From NCBI GenBank assembly GCA_946885815.1, contig CAMPHE010000060.1:1-8651 (forward strand): 8,651 nucleotides of DNA, written 5' to 3'. The DNA is from an uncultured Arenimonas sp. (GTDB taxonomy: Bacteria > Pseudomonadota > Gammaproteobacteria > Xanthomonadales > Xanthomonadaceae). Below the pieces are notes generated by a model. That model had not been told where the DNA came from. It saw only the letters and a program-made list of their open reading frames with translations, and made no database searches. A program made the position numbers and the translations under genes. Shown in pieces: positions 1-6,453 of this stretch (the first letter of the stretch is position 1; each line of letters begins with the position of its first letter).

Positions 1-821
1 ACAATCTGTTCCGCGGCCAGAGCCGCGACATCGGCACCAAGTACGTGTTCGGCGGCCAGGTGCTCGGGCAGGCGCTGGCGGCCGCGCAGTGCACCGTCGA
101 CGCCGTGCGCCACGTGCACTCGATCCACGCGTACTTCCTGCGTGCCGGCGACGTCGAGCACCCGATCGTCTACGACGTCGACCGCTCGCGCGACGGCAAG
201 AGCTTCTCGGTGCGCCGCGTCACCGCGATCCAGCACGGCCAGCCGATCTTCGTGTTCGCCTCCTCGTTCCAGGAACCGGAGCCCGGCGTCGAGCACCAGT
301 TGTCGATGCCCGAGGTACCGCAGCCGGAGGACATCGAGCGCGTGCCGGCGCCCACGGCAGAGCAGCTGGCCTCCCTGCCACCGAAGGCGCAGCGCTGGCT
401 GACGCGGATGGGCCCGTTCGAGATCCGCCCGGTATATCCGCGCGACGACCTGAAGCCGCCGAAGCGCCCGCCGTACCAGCAGGTCTGGTTCCGGCTGTCG
501 GCGCCGGTCGGCGATTCGCCGGTGCTGCACCAGGCGCTGCTCGCGTACGCGTCCGACTTCCACCTGCTGGGCACCGCGACGTTCCCGCACGGGATCAGCT
601 ACTACCAGCCGGACGTGCAGATGGCGTCGCTCGACCATGCGATGTGGTTCCACCGCCCGTTCCGCGCCGACGACTGGCTGCTGTACTCGATCGACAGCCC
701 GAGCGCGCAGGGCGCGCGCGGCCTCGCCCGCGGGCAGATCTACACGCGCGACGGGCGGCTGGTGGCATCGACCGCGCAGGAAGGCCTGATCCGCGTCGTC
801 GCCGCGACGGGGAACGCCTGA
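1..821 (+). CDS. tesB: Acyl-CoA thioesterase II (TesB), 5'-truncated by window edge
   Basis: This enzyme hydrolyses acyl-CoA thioesters to free fatty acid and CoA in the cytoplasm; the family has a double hot-dog fold. The frame is open from base 3, giving 272 visible residues that start NLFRGQSRDIG. That aligns with about residue 20 of E. coli TesB (286 aa), so some 19 residues lie upstream and the GTG at 45 is internal, not a start. Visible family motifs are VFGGQVLGQAL near the N-terminus, HSIHAYFLRAGD, YASD, DHAMWFHRPF and AQEG at the C-terminus. From remembered E. coli numbering (Asp204, Thr228, Gln278), the catalytic triad maps to Asp185 of the visible part (in YASD), Ser209 (in MASLDH) and Gln259 (in TAQEG). 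Ser replaces Thr, as in the eukaryotic peroxisomal homologue. The TGA stop shares its last base with the next start codon (TGATG). Family assignment is very secure; the physiological substrate is unknown. Confidence 0.96.
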   Translation, partial: NLFRGQSRDIGTKYVFGGQVLGQALAAAQCTVDAVRHVHSIHAYFLRAGDVEHPIVYDVDRSRDGKSFSVRRVTAIQHGQPIFVFASSFQEPEPGVEHQLSMPEVPQPEDIERVPAPTAEQLASLPPKAQRWLTRMGPFEIRPVYPRDDLKPPKRPPYQQVWFRLSAPVGDSPVLHQALLAYASDFHLLGTATFPHGISYYQPDVQMASLDHAMWFHRPFRADDWLLYSIDSPSAQGARGLARGQIYTRDGRLVASTAQEGLIRVVAATGNA

Positions 822-1216
822 TGCGCCAGGTATTCACGTCGACCCGGCTGGAGAACGTCGAGGGCGTCGCGAAGATGCTCGGCGAACACGGGATCGAGAC
901 GAAGATCACGCAGGGCCGCAGCTGGAAGGGCAACAGCCGCCGCGAGTTCAGCTATTCGGCCAAGAACCACGACGAATCGCAGCAGCCCGCGGTGTGGGTG
1001 CTCAAGCCCGACGACTTCAAGCTGGCGCGCGAGCTGCTGCACGAAGGCGGGCTGCTGGCGACCACGCGCGACGCGTCGTATCTGCCGGAGAAGCTGCAGT
1101 TCCGCGACTCCGCGAAGCCCGATGCGGGGCGACGGGTGTCGAGGATTCGGATGGCCCTGCTCGCCGGCGTGGCGATCGCCGCCGGCTGGATGATGTTCCG
1201 GATGTTCGGCGGCTGA
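821..1216 (+). CDS. DUF2007-like small membrane protein ('pathogenicity-like protein' type)
   Basis: This 131-residue protein has no established biochemical function. Residues 1-80 resemble the DUF2007 'putative signal-transducing' fold: a first strand (RQVFTSTRLEN), a helix (EGVAKMLGEHGI), a second strand (ETKIT) and, after a basic stretch (about 33-43), a strand-helix unit (AVWVLKPDDFKLARELLHEGG). A charged linker follows, then one hydrophobic helix at about 110-128 (MALLAGVAIAAGWMMF) that is very near the C-terminus. This suggests a tail-anchored protein with a cytoplasmic N-domain. Similar genes are annotated 'pathogenicity-like protein' in xanthomonads, from memory; the label carries no mechanistic meaning. 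The ATG overlaps the tesB stop by one base and has a GGGGA Shine-Dalgarno 7 bases upstream (809-813), so co-translation with tesB is likely. The gene ends 8 bases from the convergent pilZ stop. Existence of the gene is secure; the domain assignment is moderate. Confidence 0.85.
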   Translation: MRQVFTSTRLENVEGVAKMLGEHGIETKITQGRSWKGNSRREFSYSAKNHDESQQPAVWVLKPDDFKLARELLHEGGLLATTRDASYLPEKLQFRDSAKPDAGRRVSRIRMALLAGVAIAAGWMMFRMFGG

Positions 1217-1224
1217 CCCGGCGC

Positions 1225-1584
1225 TTACATCGTGTGCGTCGGCTTGTCCGCGTCGAGCGTGCCGGCGAGGAAGGTCTCGATCTTGCTCTTGACCTGCTCG
1301 GCTTCCGACGTGTCGGCGAACTGCACGCCGATGCCGGCGCTGCGGTTGCCCTGGGCGCCGCCCGGCGTGATCCAGACGACCTTGCCGGCGACCGGAAGGC
1401 GGTCCTTCTCCTCCATCAGCGACAGCAGGATGAACACCTCGTCGCCGAGCGCGTAGCGCTTCGCGGTGGGCACGAAGATGCCGCCGCCTTTCACGAACGG
1501 CATGTAGGCGTTGTACAGCGCCGCCTTGTCCTTGATCGCCAGCGACAGGATGCCCTGCCGCGCGCCCGCGCCCCCACCGATCAT
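1225..1584 (-). CDS. pilZ: Type IV pilus assembly protein PilZ
   Basis: This 119-residue cytoplasmic single-domain protein matches the PilZ orthologue required for type IV pilus biogenesis (about 118 aa in Pseudomonas). Recognisable segments are GARQGILSLAIKDKAALYNAYMPF, KRYALGDEVFILLSLMEE, VAGKVVWITPGGAQGNR, AGIGVQF and the C-terminal PTHTM. The residues that bind cyclic-di-GMP in canonical PilZ domains are absent: there is no RxxxR at the N-terminus (only Arg9), and KGGG stands where (D/N)xSxxG would be. This is typical of the PilZ subfamily that works through protein contacts, known in Xanthomonas to include PilB and the EAL protein FimX. A clear GGGAG Shine-Dalgarno (1592-1596) lies 7 bases before the ATG, so it can be initiated independently as well as coupled: its ATG overlaps the holB stop as ATGA. 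It is the last gene of the minus-strand cluster. The holB-pilZ adjacency is also known from Pseudomonas. Confidence 0.95.
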   Translation of the reverse strand: MIGGGAGARQGILSLAIKDKAALYNAYMPFVKGGGIFVPTAKRYALGDEVFILLSLMEEKDRLPVAGKVVWITPGGAQGNRSAGIGVQFADTSEAEQVKSKIETFLAGTLDADKPTHTM

Positions 1585-2579
1585 CGGCCTGCTCCCTGCA
1601 TCGTCGTCGGTCTGGTCAGGCTACGCCATTCGAGCAGCAGGCCGGCCAGCGCGAGGTCGTGCCGCAATGCCGGCGCCGCGAGCTGCGCGCGGGTCCGGTT
1701 CATCCGGTCGAACCATGCCGAGAGCTTCTGGAATTCCGCAGGAATGGTCAAGCCTGCTGTCGGGCCGCCCGCGACACGCTGCGCCGCGCCTGCCAGTGCC
1801 AGCTCCGCGGCGAAGCGCAGGCGCAGGTCGGCGCGCTCGTCGGCGAGCCAGCGTTGCGCGGTTTCCAGCGGCGATGCCCGGTCGGCCGCCAGCGCGTCGA
1901 GGTCACGGGCGATGTCGCCGCGCAGGGCGAGCCCCCCCTCGGCGAGCCACGCGGCGGCGTGGCCCGGGTGCCCGCGCGCCGCATCGAGCGCGGTGCGCGC
2001 GGCGGACGCGTCGTGGCCCTGTGCCACCAGCCATGCGTGCGCCTCGCCGGCGGCAGGCAGGCGGAACTCGAGGCGCTGACAGCGGCTGCGGATCGTCGCC
2101 GGCAGCCGCCCGGGCTGATCGGTGACCAGCAGCAGATAGCGGTCGCGCGCCGGCTCTTCGAGCGTTTTCAGCAGCGCGTTCGCGGCGGCGCGATTGAGCA
2201 TGTGCGCGGGATGGATCACCGCGACCTGCGCGCCGCCGAGATCGGGCGTCAGCGAGAACCAGTGGCCCAGGTCGCGGATCTGCTCCACCAGCAGTTCCGA
2301 ACGCAGCTTGCCGGTCTTCTCGTGCACCGCGAAAGTGAGGTCGAGCCGGTCCGGATGCGTGCCGGCGGCGAACAGCCGGCAGCCGCGGCACTGGCCGCAG
2401 CCGAGGCCGTCGACTCCCGGCGTCCGGCACAGCAGCCGCTGCGAAAGCAACGACGCGACCCGCGCCTTGCCCATCGCCGGCGCCCCCGACAGCAGCAGCG
2501 CATGGCCGAGCCGGCCTTCGGCGAGCGCGGACAGCGCGCCGTCGAGCACCCGCTGCTGCCAAGGCGCGAGCGCGGTCAT
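1581..2579 (-). CDS. holB: DNA polymerase III subunit delta' (HolB)
   Basis: Delta' is the rigid clamp-loader subunit that helps gamma/tau and delta place the beta sliding clamp on primed DNA. The 332-residue protein opens MTALAPWQQRVL. It has a degenerate Walker A (GAPAMGKA, 32-39, Lys kept but no Ser/Thr), a zinc-binding module with Cys51, Cys61, Cys64 and Cys67 (CGQCRGC), the block NALLKTLEEP (134-143), and sensor-1 SRC at 165-167 in TIRSRCQRLEF. The C-terminal half is the helical delta' domain, poorly conserved. I chose the ATG at 2579 because it gives an ATGA overlap with the tmk stop and the expected length. An in-frame ATG at 2594 would add five residues (MARDA) and overlap tmk by 19 bases. 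Neither start has a good Shine-Dalgarno, which fits coupling to tmk. The stop overlaps the pilZ start. Confidence 0.95.
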   Translation of the reverse strand: MTALAPWQQRVLDGALSALAEGRLGHALLLSGAPAMGKARVASLLSQRLLCRTPGVDGLGCGQCRGCRLFAAGTHPDRLDLTFAVHEKTGKLRSELLVEQIRDLGHWFSLTPDLGGAQVAVIHPAHMLNRAAANALLKTLEEPARDRYLLLVTDQPGRLPATIRSRCQRLEFRLPAAGEAHAWLVAQGHDASAARTALDAARGHPGHAAAWLAEGGLALRGDIARDLDALAADRASPLETAQRWLADERADLRLRFAAELALAGAAQRVAGGPTAGLTIPAEFQKLSAWFDRMNRTRAQLAAPALRHDLALAGLLLEWRSLTRPTTMQGAGR

Positions 2580-3202
2580 CGCGTCGCGAGCCATTCAGCG
2601 AGCCGCGCGCGGACGTCGGCCAGCACGGCATCGGCCGGTCGGCTGGCGTCGATCACGCGGAAACGCGCCGGCTCGGCGGCCGCCCGCGCGAGATAGGTGG
2701 CGCGCACGCGCTCGAAGAACGCGTCCTGCTCGGCTTCGATCCGGTCGGGGTCGCCGCCGCGCGATCGCGCGCGCGCGAGGCCCTGCGCCACGCCGACGTC
2801 GAGCAGGAACGTGAGATCGGGACGCAGGCCGGCGGCCCATCGTTCCAGGTCGGCGATGACGCCGGCATCGAGCCCGCGGCCGCCGCCCTGGTACGCGAAA
2901 CTGGCGTCGGTGAACCGGTCGGCGATCACCGCGGCGCCGCGCGCGAGCGCCGGCGCGATGGTCGAACGCACCAGTTGCGCGCGCGACGCGAACATCAGCA
3001 GCAGCTCGGCTTCGGGCACCAGCGTGCGCGCCGGATCCAGCAGCAGCGCGCGGATCGACTCGCCCTCCGGCGTGCCGCCGGGCTCGCGCGTCGTCACCAC
3101 TTCGCGGCCGCCTGCCGCCAGCGCGTCGCCGATCGCGGCGATCACCGTCGACTTGCCGGCGCCCTCGCCGCCTTCGATGCTGACGAACAGGCCGCGGCTC
3201 AC
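2576..3202 (-). CDS. tmk: Thymidylate kinase
   Basis: Thymidylate kinase phosphorylates dTMP to dTDP with ATP in the cytoplasm, an essential step towards dTTP. The 208-residue length is normal for the family. Motifs in order are the P-loop GGEGAGKS (11-18), TREPGGT (38-44), the DR signature at 95-96 followed by AYQGGGRG (103-110), and a LID region rich in Arg (GLARARSRGGDPDR, 141-154). The Arg-bearing LID with no Arg in the P-loop is the type II arrangement seen in E. coli. The frame stays open far upstream, so the start is decided by context: the GTG at 3202 overlaps the mltG stop (GTGA) and places the P-loop at the usual distance from the N-terminus. No good Shine-Dalgarno precedes it, which suggests translation by coupling to mltG. 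The TGA overlaps the preferred holB ATG. Confidence 0.95.
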   Translation of the reverse strand: MSRGLFVSIEGGEGAGKSTVIAAIGDALAAGGREVVTTREPGGTPEGESIRALLLDPARTLVPEAELLLMFASRAQLVRSTIAPALARGAAVIADRFTDASFAYQGGGRGLDAGVIADLERWAAGLRPDLTFLLDVGVAQGLARARSRGGDPDRIEAEQDAFFERVRATYLARAAAEPARFRVIDASRPADAVLADVRARLAEWLATR

Positions 3203-4230
3203 CGGCAGCGCTTCAGCTGGTGGCACGCGACCGCGCGGTTGTGTTCGGCGAGCGTCGCCGAAAACACGTGGCTGCCGTCGCCGCGCGAGACGAAGTACAG
3301 CGTGTCGCCGTCGGCGGGGCGCGCGGCGGCGACGAGCGCGGCCCGTCCCGGCAGCGCGATCGGCGTCGGCGGCAGGCCGGCACGCGTGTAGGTGTTGTAC
3401 GGCGTGTCGGTCTCGAGATCCTTGCGGCGGATGTTGCCGTCGTAGGCGCTGCCCATCCCGTAGATCACCGTCGGGTCGGTCTGCAGCAGCATTCCCTTGA
3501 CCAGTCGCCGGGTGAAGACGCCGGCGATCTCGGCCCGCTCGGAGGCCTTGCCGGTTTCCTTCTCGACGATCGACGCGAGCACCAGCAGCTCGTCGGGAGA
3601 CTTCAGCGGCGAATCGGGAGACCGCATCGCCCACGCGTCGGCGAGCGCCTTGTCCATCGCCAGCGCCGCGCGCGCGAGCAGGTCGCGGTCGCTCATGCCG
3701 CGCGTGTAGTGGTAGGTCTCGGGCAGGAAACGGCCCTCCGGATGCGCGTCGTCGCGTCCGAGCGCCGCCATCAGGCCGTCGTCGGGCGTGTCGGCGAGCG
3801 TCTGGCCGAGCGTGGGGTCCTTCGCCAGCGCCGCGCGAAGCTCGCGCAGGTTCCAGCCCTCGACGATCGTGAAGCGCTGCTGGATCACCTTGCCGCTCTC
3901 GAGCTTGGCGAGCAGCTCGCGCGGCGTGATGCCGTGGCGGATCGTGTACTCGCCCACCTGGAGCCGCGTCACCACCTGCATCTCGTGCGCGAGCGCCTTC
4001 CACTCGAGGTCGTGCCCTTCGACCACGCCGAGCCCGCGCAGCTTGCGCAGGATGTCGCGGAAGCCGTCGCCGGATTCCACGACCAGGATCCGCTCGGTGC
4101 CGGCCAGCGCGATCGGCGCGTCGGCGAACCCCTGGTAGCGCACCCAGAACCAGCCGCCGAGGGCGACGGCCGCGAGCAGCGACAGGACGAAAAGAGCCTT
4201 CAACAGGCGACGTGACGACGTGGCAGGCAA
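3199..4230 (-). CDS. mltG: Endolytic murein transglycosylase MltG (YceG), TTG start
   Basis: MltG cleaves nascent peptidoglycan inside the strand and is thought to terminate glycan polymerisation; it acts in the periplasm while anchored in the inner membrane. The 343-residue product has a short basic N-terminus, one membrane helix at about 9-30 (LLKALFVLSLLAAVALGGWFWV), a LysM-like segment, and the YceG catalytic domain. The signature IVEKETG is at about 221-227 and holds the catalytic Glu; LQTDPTVIYGMG, NTYTRAGLPPTPI and the late SHVFSATLAEHN also match E. coli YceG (340 aa). I chose the TTG at 4230 because GGGAG (4241-4237) lies six bases upstream and the length fits. The frame is open up to an ATG at 4362, but that would add 44 residues of low-complexity sequence lying over pabC. 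The pabC stop ends two bases before this start, and the TGA overlaps the tmk GTG. Confidence 0.92.
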   Translation of the reverse strand: MPATSSRRLLKALFVLSLLAAVALGGWFWVRYQGFADAPIALAGTERILVVESGDGFRDILRKLRGLGVVEGHDLEWKALAHEMQVVTRLQVGEYTIRHGITPRELLAKLESGKVIQQRFTIVEGWNLRELRAALAKDPTLGQTLADTPDDGLMAALGRDDAHPEGRFLPETYHYTRGMSDRDLLARAALAMDKALADAWAMRSPDSPLKSPDELLVLASIVEKETGKASERAEIAGVFTRRLVKGMLLQTDPTVIYGMGSAYDGNIRRKDLETDTPYNTYTRAGLPPTPIALPGRAALVAAARPADGDTLYFVSRGDGSHVFSATLAEHNRAVACHQLKRCR

Positions 4231-4232
4231 AT

Positions 4233-5039
4233 TCAGCTCCCGGTGGCGAACGCCGGCTCCGCCCGGTGCAGGCGGCGACGCAGCGCGTCGAGGGCCGGAT
4301 GCAGGGCCCAGCGCCGATCGCCGAGGCTTCCGACCGGGAGAATACCCCGCACCGCATTGCACAGGAAAACCGCGTCGGACTCTTCCAGCATCGTGCGCGT
4401 GAGTACGGATTCACGCGCGCCGGCGTTCGCGATGACCCACGCGCGGGCGACGCCGGCCACCCCGCAGCGCGACACGGGCGGCGTGATCCACAGTCCGAAG
4501 GCGCGGATGAACACGTTCGCGGCGGTCGCGCCGACGAGTTCGTCGGCGGTGTCGAGCATCAGGCCGTCGTCGATGCCGGGCAGCGACGATTCGGCGCGCG
4601 CCAGCACGTTCTCGAGCCGGTTCAGGTGCTTGATGCCCGCCAGCGCCGGCTGCACCGCGACGCGCGTGCTGCACCAGCGCAGCGTCAGCGCGTCGGGCAG
4701 CGGCGGCGGCAGCGGATGCAGCGCCAGCTGCAGCGTCGCCCGCGGTTCGGGCGGCGGCGCATAACCGCGACCGCCGGCCCCCCGCGTCAGCACCAGCTTC
4801 AACACGGCGCCCGGCACTTCGTCGACGCACGCGGCGATGCGCTCGCGCAGCCAGCCGTCGGCCGGCACGTCGATGCGCAGCCGCGCCGCGTCGCGCGACA
4901 GGCGCGCCAGGTGCGCGTCGAGCCACGGCACGCGACCTTCGTGCACGCGCATGGTCTCGAACAGCCCGTCGCCGTACGCGAGGCCGCGGTCCTCCGGGTC
5001 GAGCGCGTCGACCGGCGCTTCGCCGCGGAACAGCCACAT
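4233..5039 (-). CDS. pabC: Aminodeoxychorismate lyase (PabC)
   Basis: PabC is a PLP enzyme that releases pyruvate from 4-amino-4-deoxychorismate to give p-aminobenzoate for folate synthesis. It belongs to the fold-type IV (branched-chain aminotransferase/lyase) family. The 268-residue product shows the family block DRGLAYGDGLFETMR (17-31), the PLP Schiff-base lysine Lys137 in IKHLNRLENVL, the acidic block DELVGATAANVF (166-177) and the C-terminal EESDAVFLCNAVRGILPV (219-236). I chose the ATG at 5039 because the resulting MWLFRG aligns with the MFLING start of E. coli PabC (269 aa). An alternative GTG at 5054 overlaps the pabB stop as GTGA and would add five residues (MSALA). GGAGG at 5060-5056 is one base from the GTG and 16 bases from the ATG, so it settles neither start. 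Location directly after pabB supports the lyase role over a transaminase. Confidence 0.93.
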   Translation of the reverse strand: MWLFRGEAPVDALDPEDRGLAYGDGLFETMRVHEGRVPWLDAHLARLSRDAARLRIDVPADGWLRERIAACVDEVPGAVLKLVLTRGAGGRGYAPPPEPRATLQLALHPLPPPLPDALTLRWCSTRVAVQPALAGIKHLNRLENVLARAESSLPGIDDGLMLDTADELVGATAANVFIRAFGLWITPPVSRCGVAGVARAWVIANAGARESVLTRTMLEESDAVFLCNAVRGILPVGSLGDRRWALHPALDALRRRLHRAEPAFATGS

Positions 5040-5050
5040 CGCGAGCGCGC

Positions 5051-6433
5051 TCACGCCTCCGCCCCCAGCGCGCGCAACCAGCCGCGCGCCTTCGCGCGCG
5101 TCTCGTCCAGTTCGCGACCGGCGTCGGAATCCACGACGATCCCGGCGCCCGCGCGCAGCTCCAGCACCTCGCCGGCGAGCCACGCGCTGCGGATCAGGAT
5201 GTTCAGGTCGAGATCGCCGTCGACGCCGAGCCAGCCGAGCGCACCGGTGTACGGTCCGCGACCCTCGCCCTCGAGCTCGGCGATGATCGCCATGCAGCGC
5301 ACCTTCGGCGCGCCGGTGATCGTGCCGCCGGGAAACACCGCCGCGATCACCTCGCCCGGGGTCGTGCCCGGACGCAGCCGCCCCGACACGTTCGACACGA
5401 TGTGGTGCACGTGCGCGTAGCTTTCCACCGCCATCAGTTCGTCGACGCGCACGCTGCCCGGCACGCAGACGCGGCCGAGGTCGTTGCGTTCGAGGTCGAT
5501 CAGCATCACGTGCTCGGCGCGCTCCTTCGGATTGCCGACGAGATCGCGGATGCGCGCCGCGTCGTCGTCGCCGGCGACGCGCGGTCGCGTGCCGGCGATC
5601 GGTCGCGTCTGCGCGACGCCGCCGTGCACCGACACCAGTCGTTCCGGCGACGAACTCAGCAGCGTGGCGCCGCGATGGCGCAGCGACCCGGCGAAAGGCG
5701 CCGGGTTCGCCTCGCGCAGCCGCGCGTACACCGCCGCCGGATCGGGCGCCCCGGCGAAGCGCGCGCGCCACGCCCGCGACAGGTTCACCTGGAAGACGTC
5801 GCCGGCACGCAGGTAATCGTGGATGCGCGCCACGCCGTCGAGGAATCGCGCCGGATCGTCTTCCTCCAGCACGGGCGGGACGAACGCGCCTGCCGCAGGC
5901 GCGGCGTGCCGGTTCGCGACGGCGTCGACGATCGTCGCGAGCAGCGCGTCGGCACCGGGCTCGGCGACCGCGAAGCTGCGGCCGTCGCGCCGGTCGCGCA
6001 CGATCGCCGCCGGGCAGCGCAGCGCGAGCGCCACCGGCAACGGGCCGTCGGCCGCGGGTAATCGCAGCGACGGTTCGATCTGCGCCGCCAGTTCGTACGC
6101 GAGGAACAGGCCCCAGCCGCCCCGGAACGGGATCGCGACCGGAGTACCGGCGGTTTCGCCGCCACCGGCCTCGGCAGGCGCGGCGCGGCCCCCCGCCGCG
6201 GCGAAATCACGGTCGAGCGCCGCGAGGAAACCGCCCGCGACCGCGGTGCCGTCGAGCCGGCGCACCGCGCCGTCGGTACCCAGCTCCAGGCCGGTGCCGT
6301 CGCCGCACAGCAGCAGGTCCCAGCGCGACTGCGCACCCCCGGCGACGCTCTCGAGCAGCAGCGGGAATCGCGACGGGTCGGCCGACTGCAGCTGCAGCAG
6401 GTCGATGCCCGGCGGCAGCGCGTGGATCGGCAT
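5051..6433 (-). CDS. pabB: Aminodeoxychorismate synthase component I (PabB), PIAGT type
   Basis: PabB aminates chorismate at C4, using ammonia from PabA, to give 4-amino-4-deoxychorismate, the PabC substrate. The 460-residue protein has an N-terminal anthranilate-synthase-I-like domain (about 1-170, with LLES at 26-29) and a chorismate-binding domain (about 195-455). The latter shows GDVFQVNLSR (211-220), SPERL (262-266), NPKERAEHVMLIDLERND (301-318), FPGGTITGAPKVR (367-379) and AGAGIVVDSD (428-437). Residues 278-282 read PIAGT, where E. coli PabB has PIKGT with the lysine that forms a covalent intermediate. PIAGT is typical of anthranilate synthase but also marks a recognised PabB subclass, structurally characterised in Stenotrophomonas maltophilia. 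The following pabC gene argues for PabB. No clear Shine-Dalgarno precedes the ATG, 20 bases after fabF. pabA is not in the window. Confidence 0.9.
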   Translation of the reverse strand: MPIHALPPGIDLLQLQSADPSRFPLLLESVAGGAQSRWDLLLCGDGTGLELGTDGAVRRLDGTAVAGGFLAALDRDFAAAGGRAAPAEAGGGETAGTPVAIPFRGGWGLFLAYELAAQIEPSLRLPAADGPLPVALALRCPAAIVRDRRDGRSFAVAEPGADALLATIVDAVANRHAAPAAGAFVPPVLEEDDPARFLDGVARIHDYLRAGDVFQVNLSRAWRARFAGAPDPAAVYARLREANPAPFAGSLRHRGATLLSSSPERLVSVHGGVAQTRPIAGTRPRVAGDDDAARIRDLVGNPKERAEHVMLIDLERNDLGRVCVPGSVRVDELMAVESYAHVHHIVSNVSGRLRPGTTPGEVIAAVFPGGTITGAPKVRCMAIIAELEGEGRGPYTGALGWLGVDGDLDLNILIRSAWLAGEVLELRAGAGIVVDSDAGRELDETRAKARGWLRALGAEA

Positions 6434-6453
6434 CGCGATGCCGGCGGGCGCGT

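Noticed and set aside
89..820. Frame-shifted reading through tesB joined to the small membrane protein frame
   Set aside because: The upstream part is an Arg/Pro-rich shadow of tesB. The real gene begins at the ATG at 821, which has a Shine-Dalgarno and overlaps the tesB stop.
1178..1213. GCCGCC/GGCGGC pairing near the end of the small membrane protein gene as a terminator
   Set aside because: Only six pairs with a 24-base loop, inside the coding region and not followed by a U-tract; expected by chance at this GC content.
2760..2780. Alternating CG-rich tract (GATCGCGCGCGCGAG) as a possible structural or regulatory element
   Set aside because: It lies in the LID coding region of tmk and is explained by consecutive Arg and Ala codons.
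3220..4215. Long plus-strand open frame of 331 codons opposite mltG
   Set aside because: Composition is Arg/Ala/Gly/Val-rich with no family motif, it lies wholly antisense to a gene with clear catalytic motifs, and such frames are routine at this GC content.
4234..4236. CTG as mltG start, overlapping the pabC stop as CTGA
   Set aside because: CTG starts are very rare, and the GGGAG motif would be directly adjacent to it; the TTG six bases after that motif fits better.
3203..4414. Open extension of the tmk frame upstream over mltG, which would make a fusion protein
   Set aside because: The extension is low-complexity Arg/Ala sequence and would push the P-loop hundreds of residues from the N-terminus; the GTG at 3202 gives a normal thymidylate kinase.
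5055..5771. Open extension of the pabC frame upstream over pabB
   Set aside because: It is Arg/Ala-rich with no motif and lies over the conserved chorismate-binding domain of pabB; start candidates at 5054 or 5039 fit the family.
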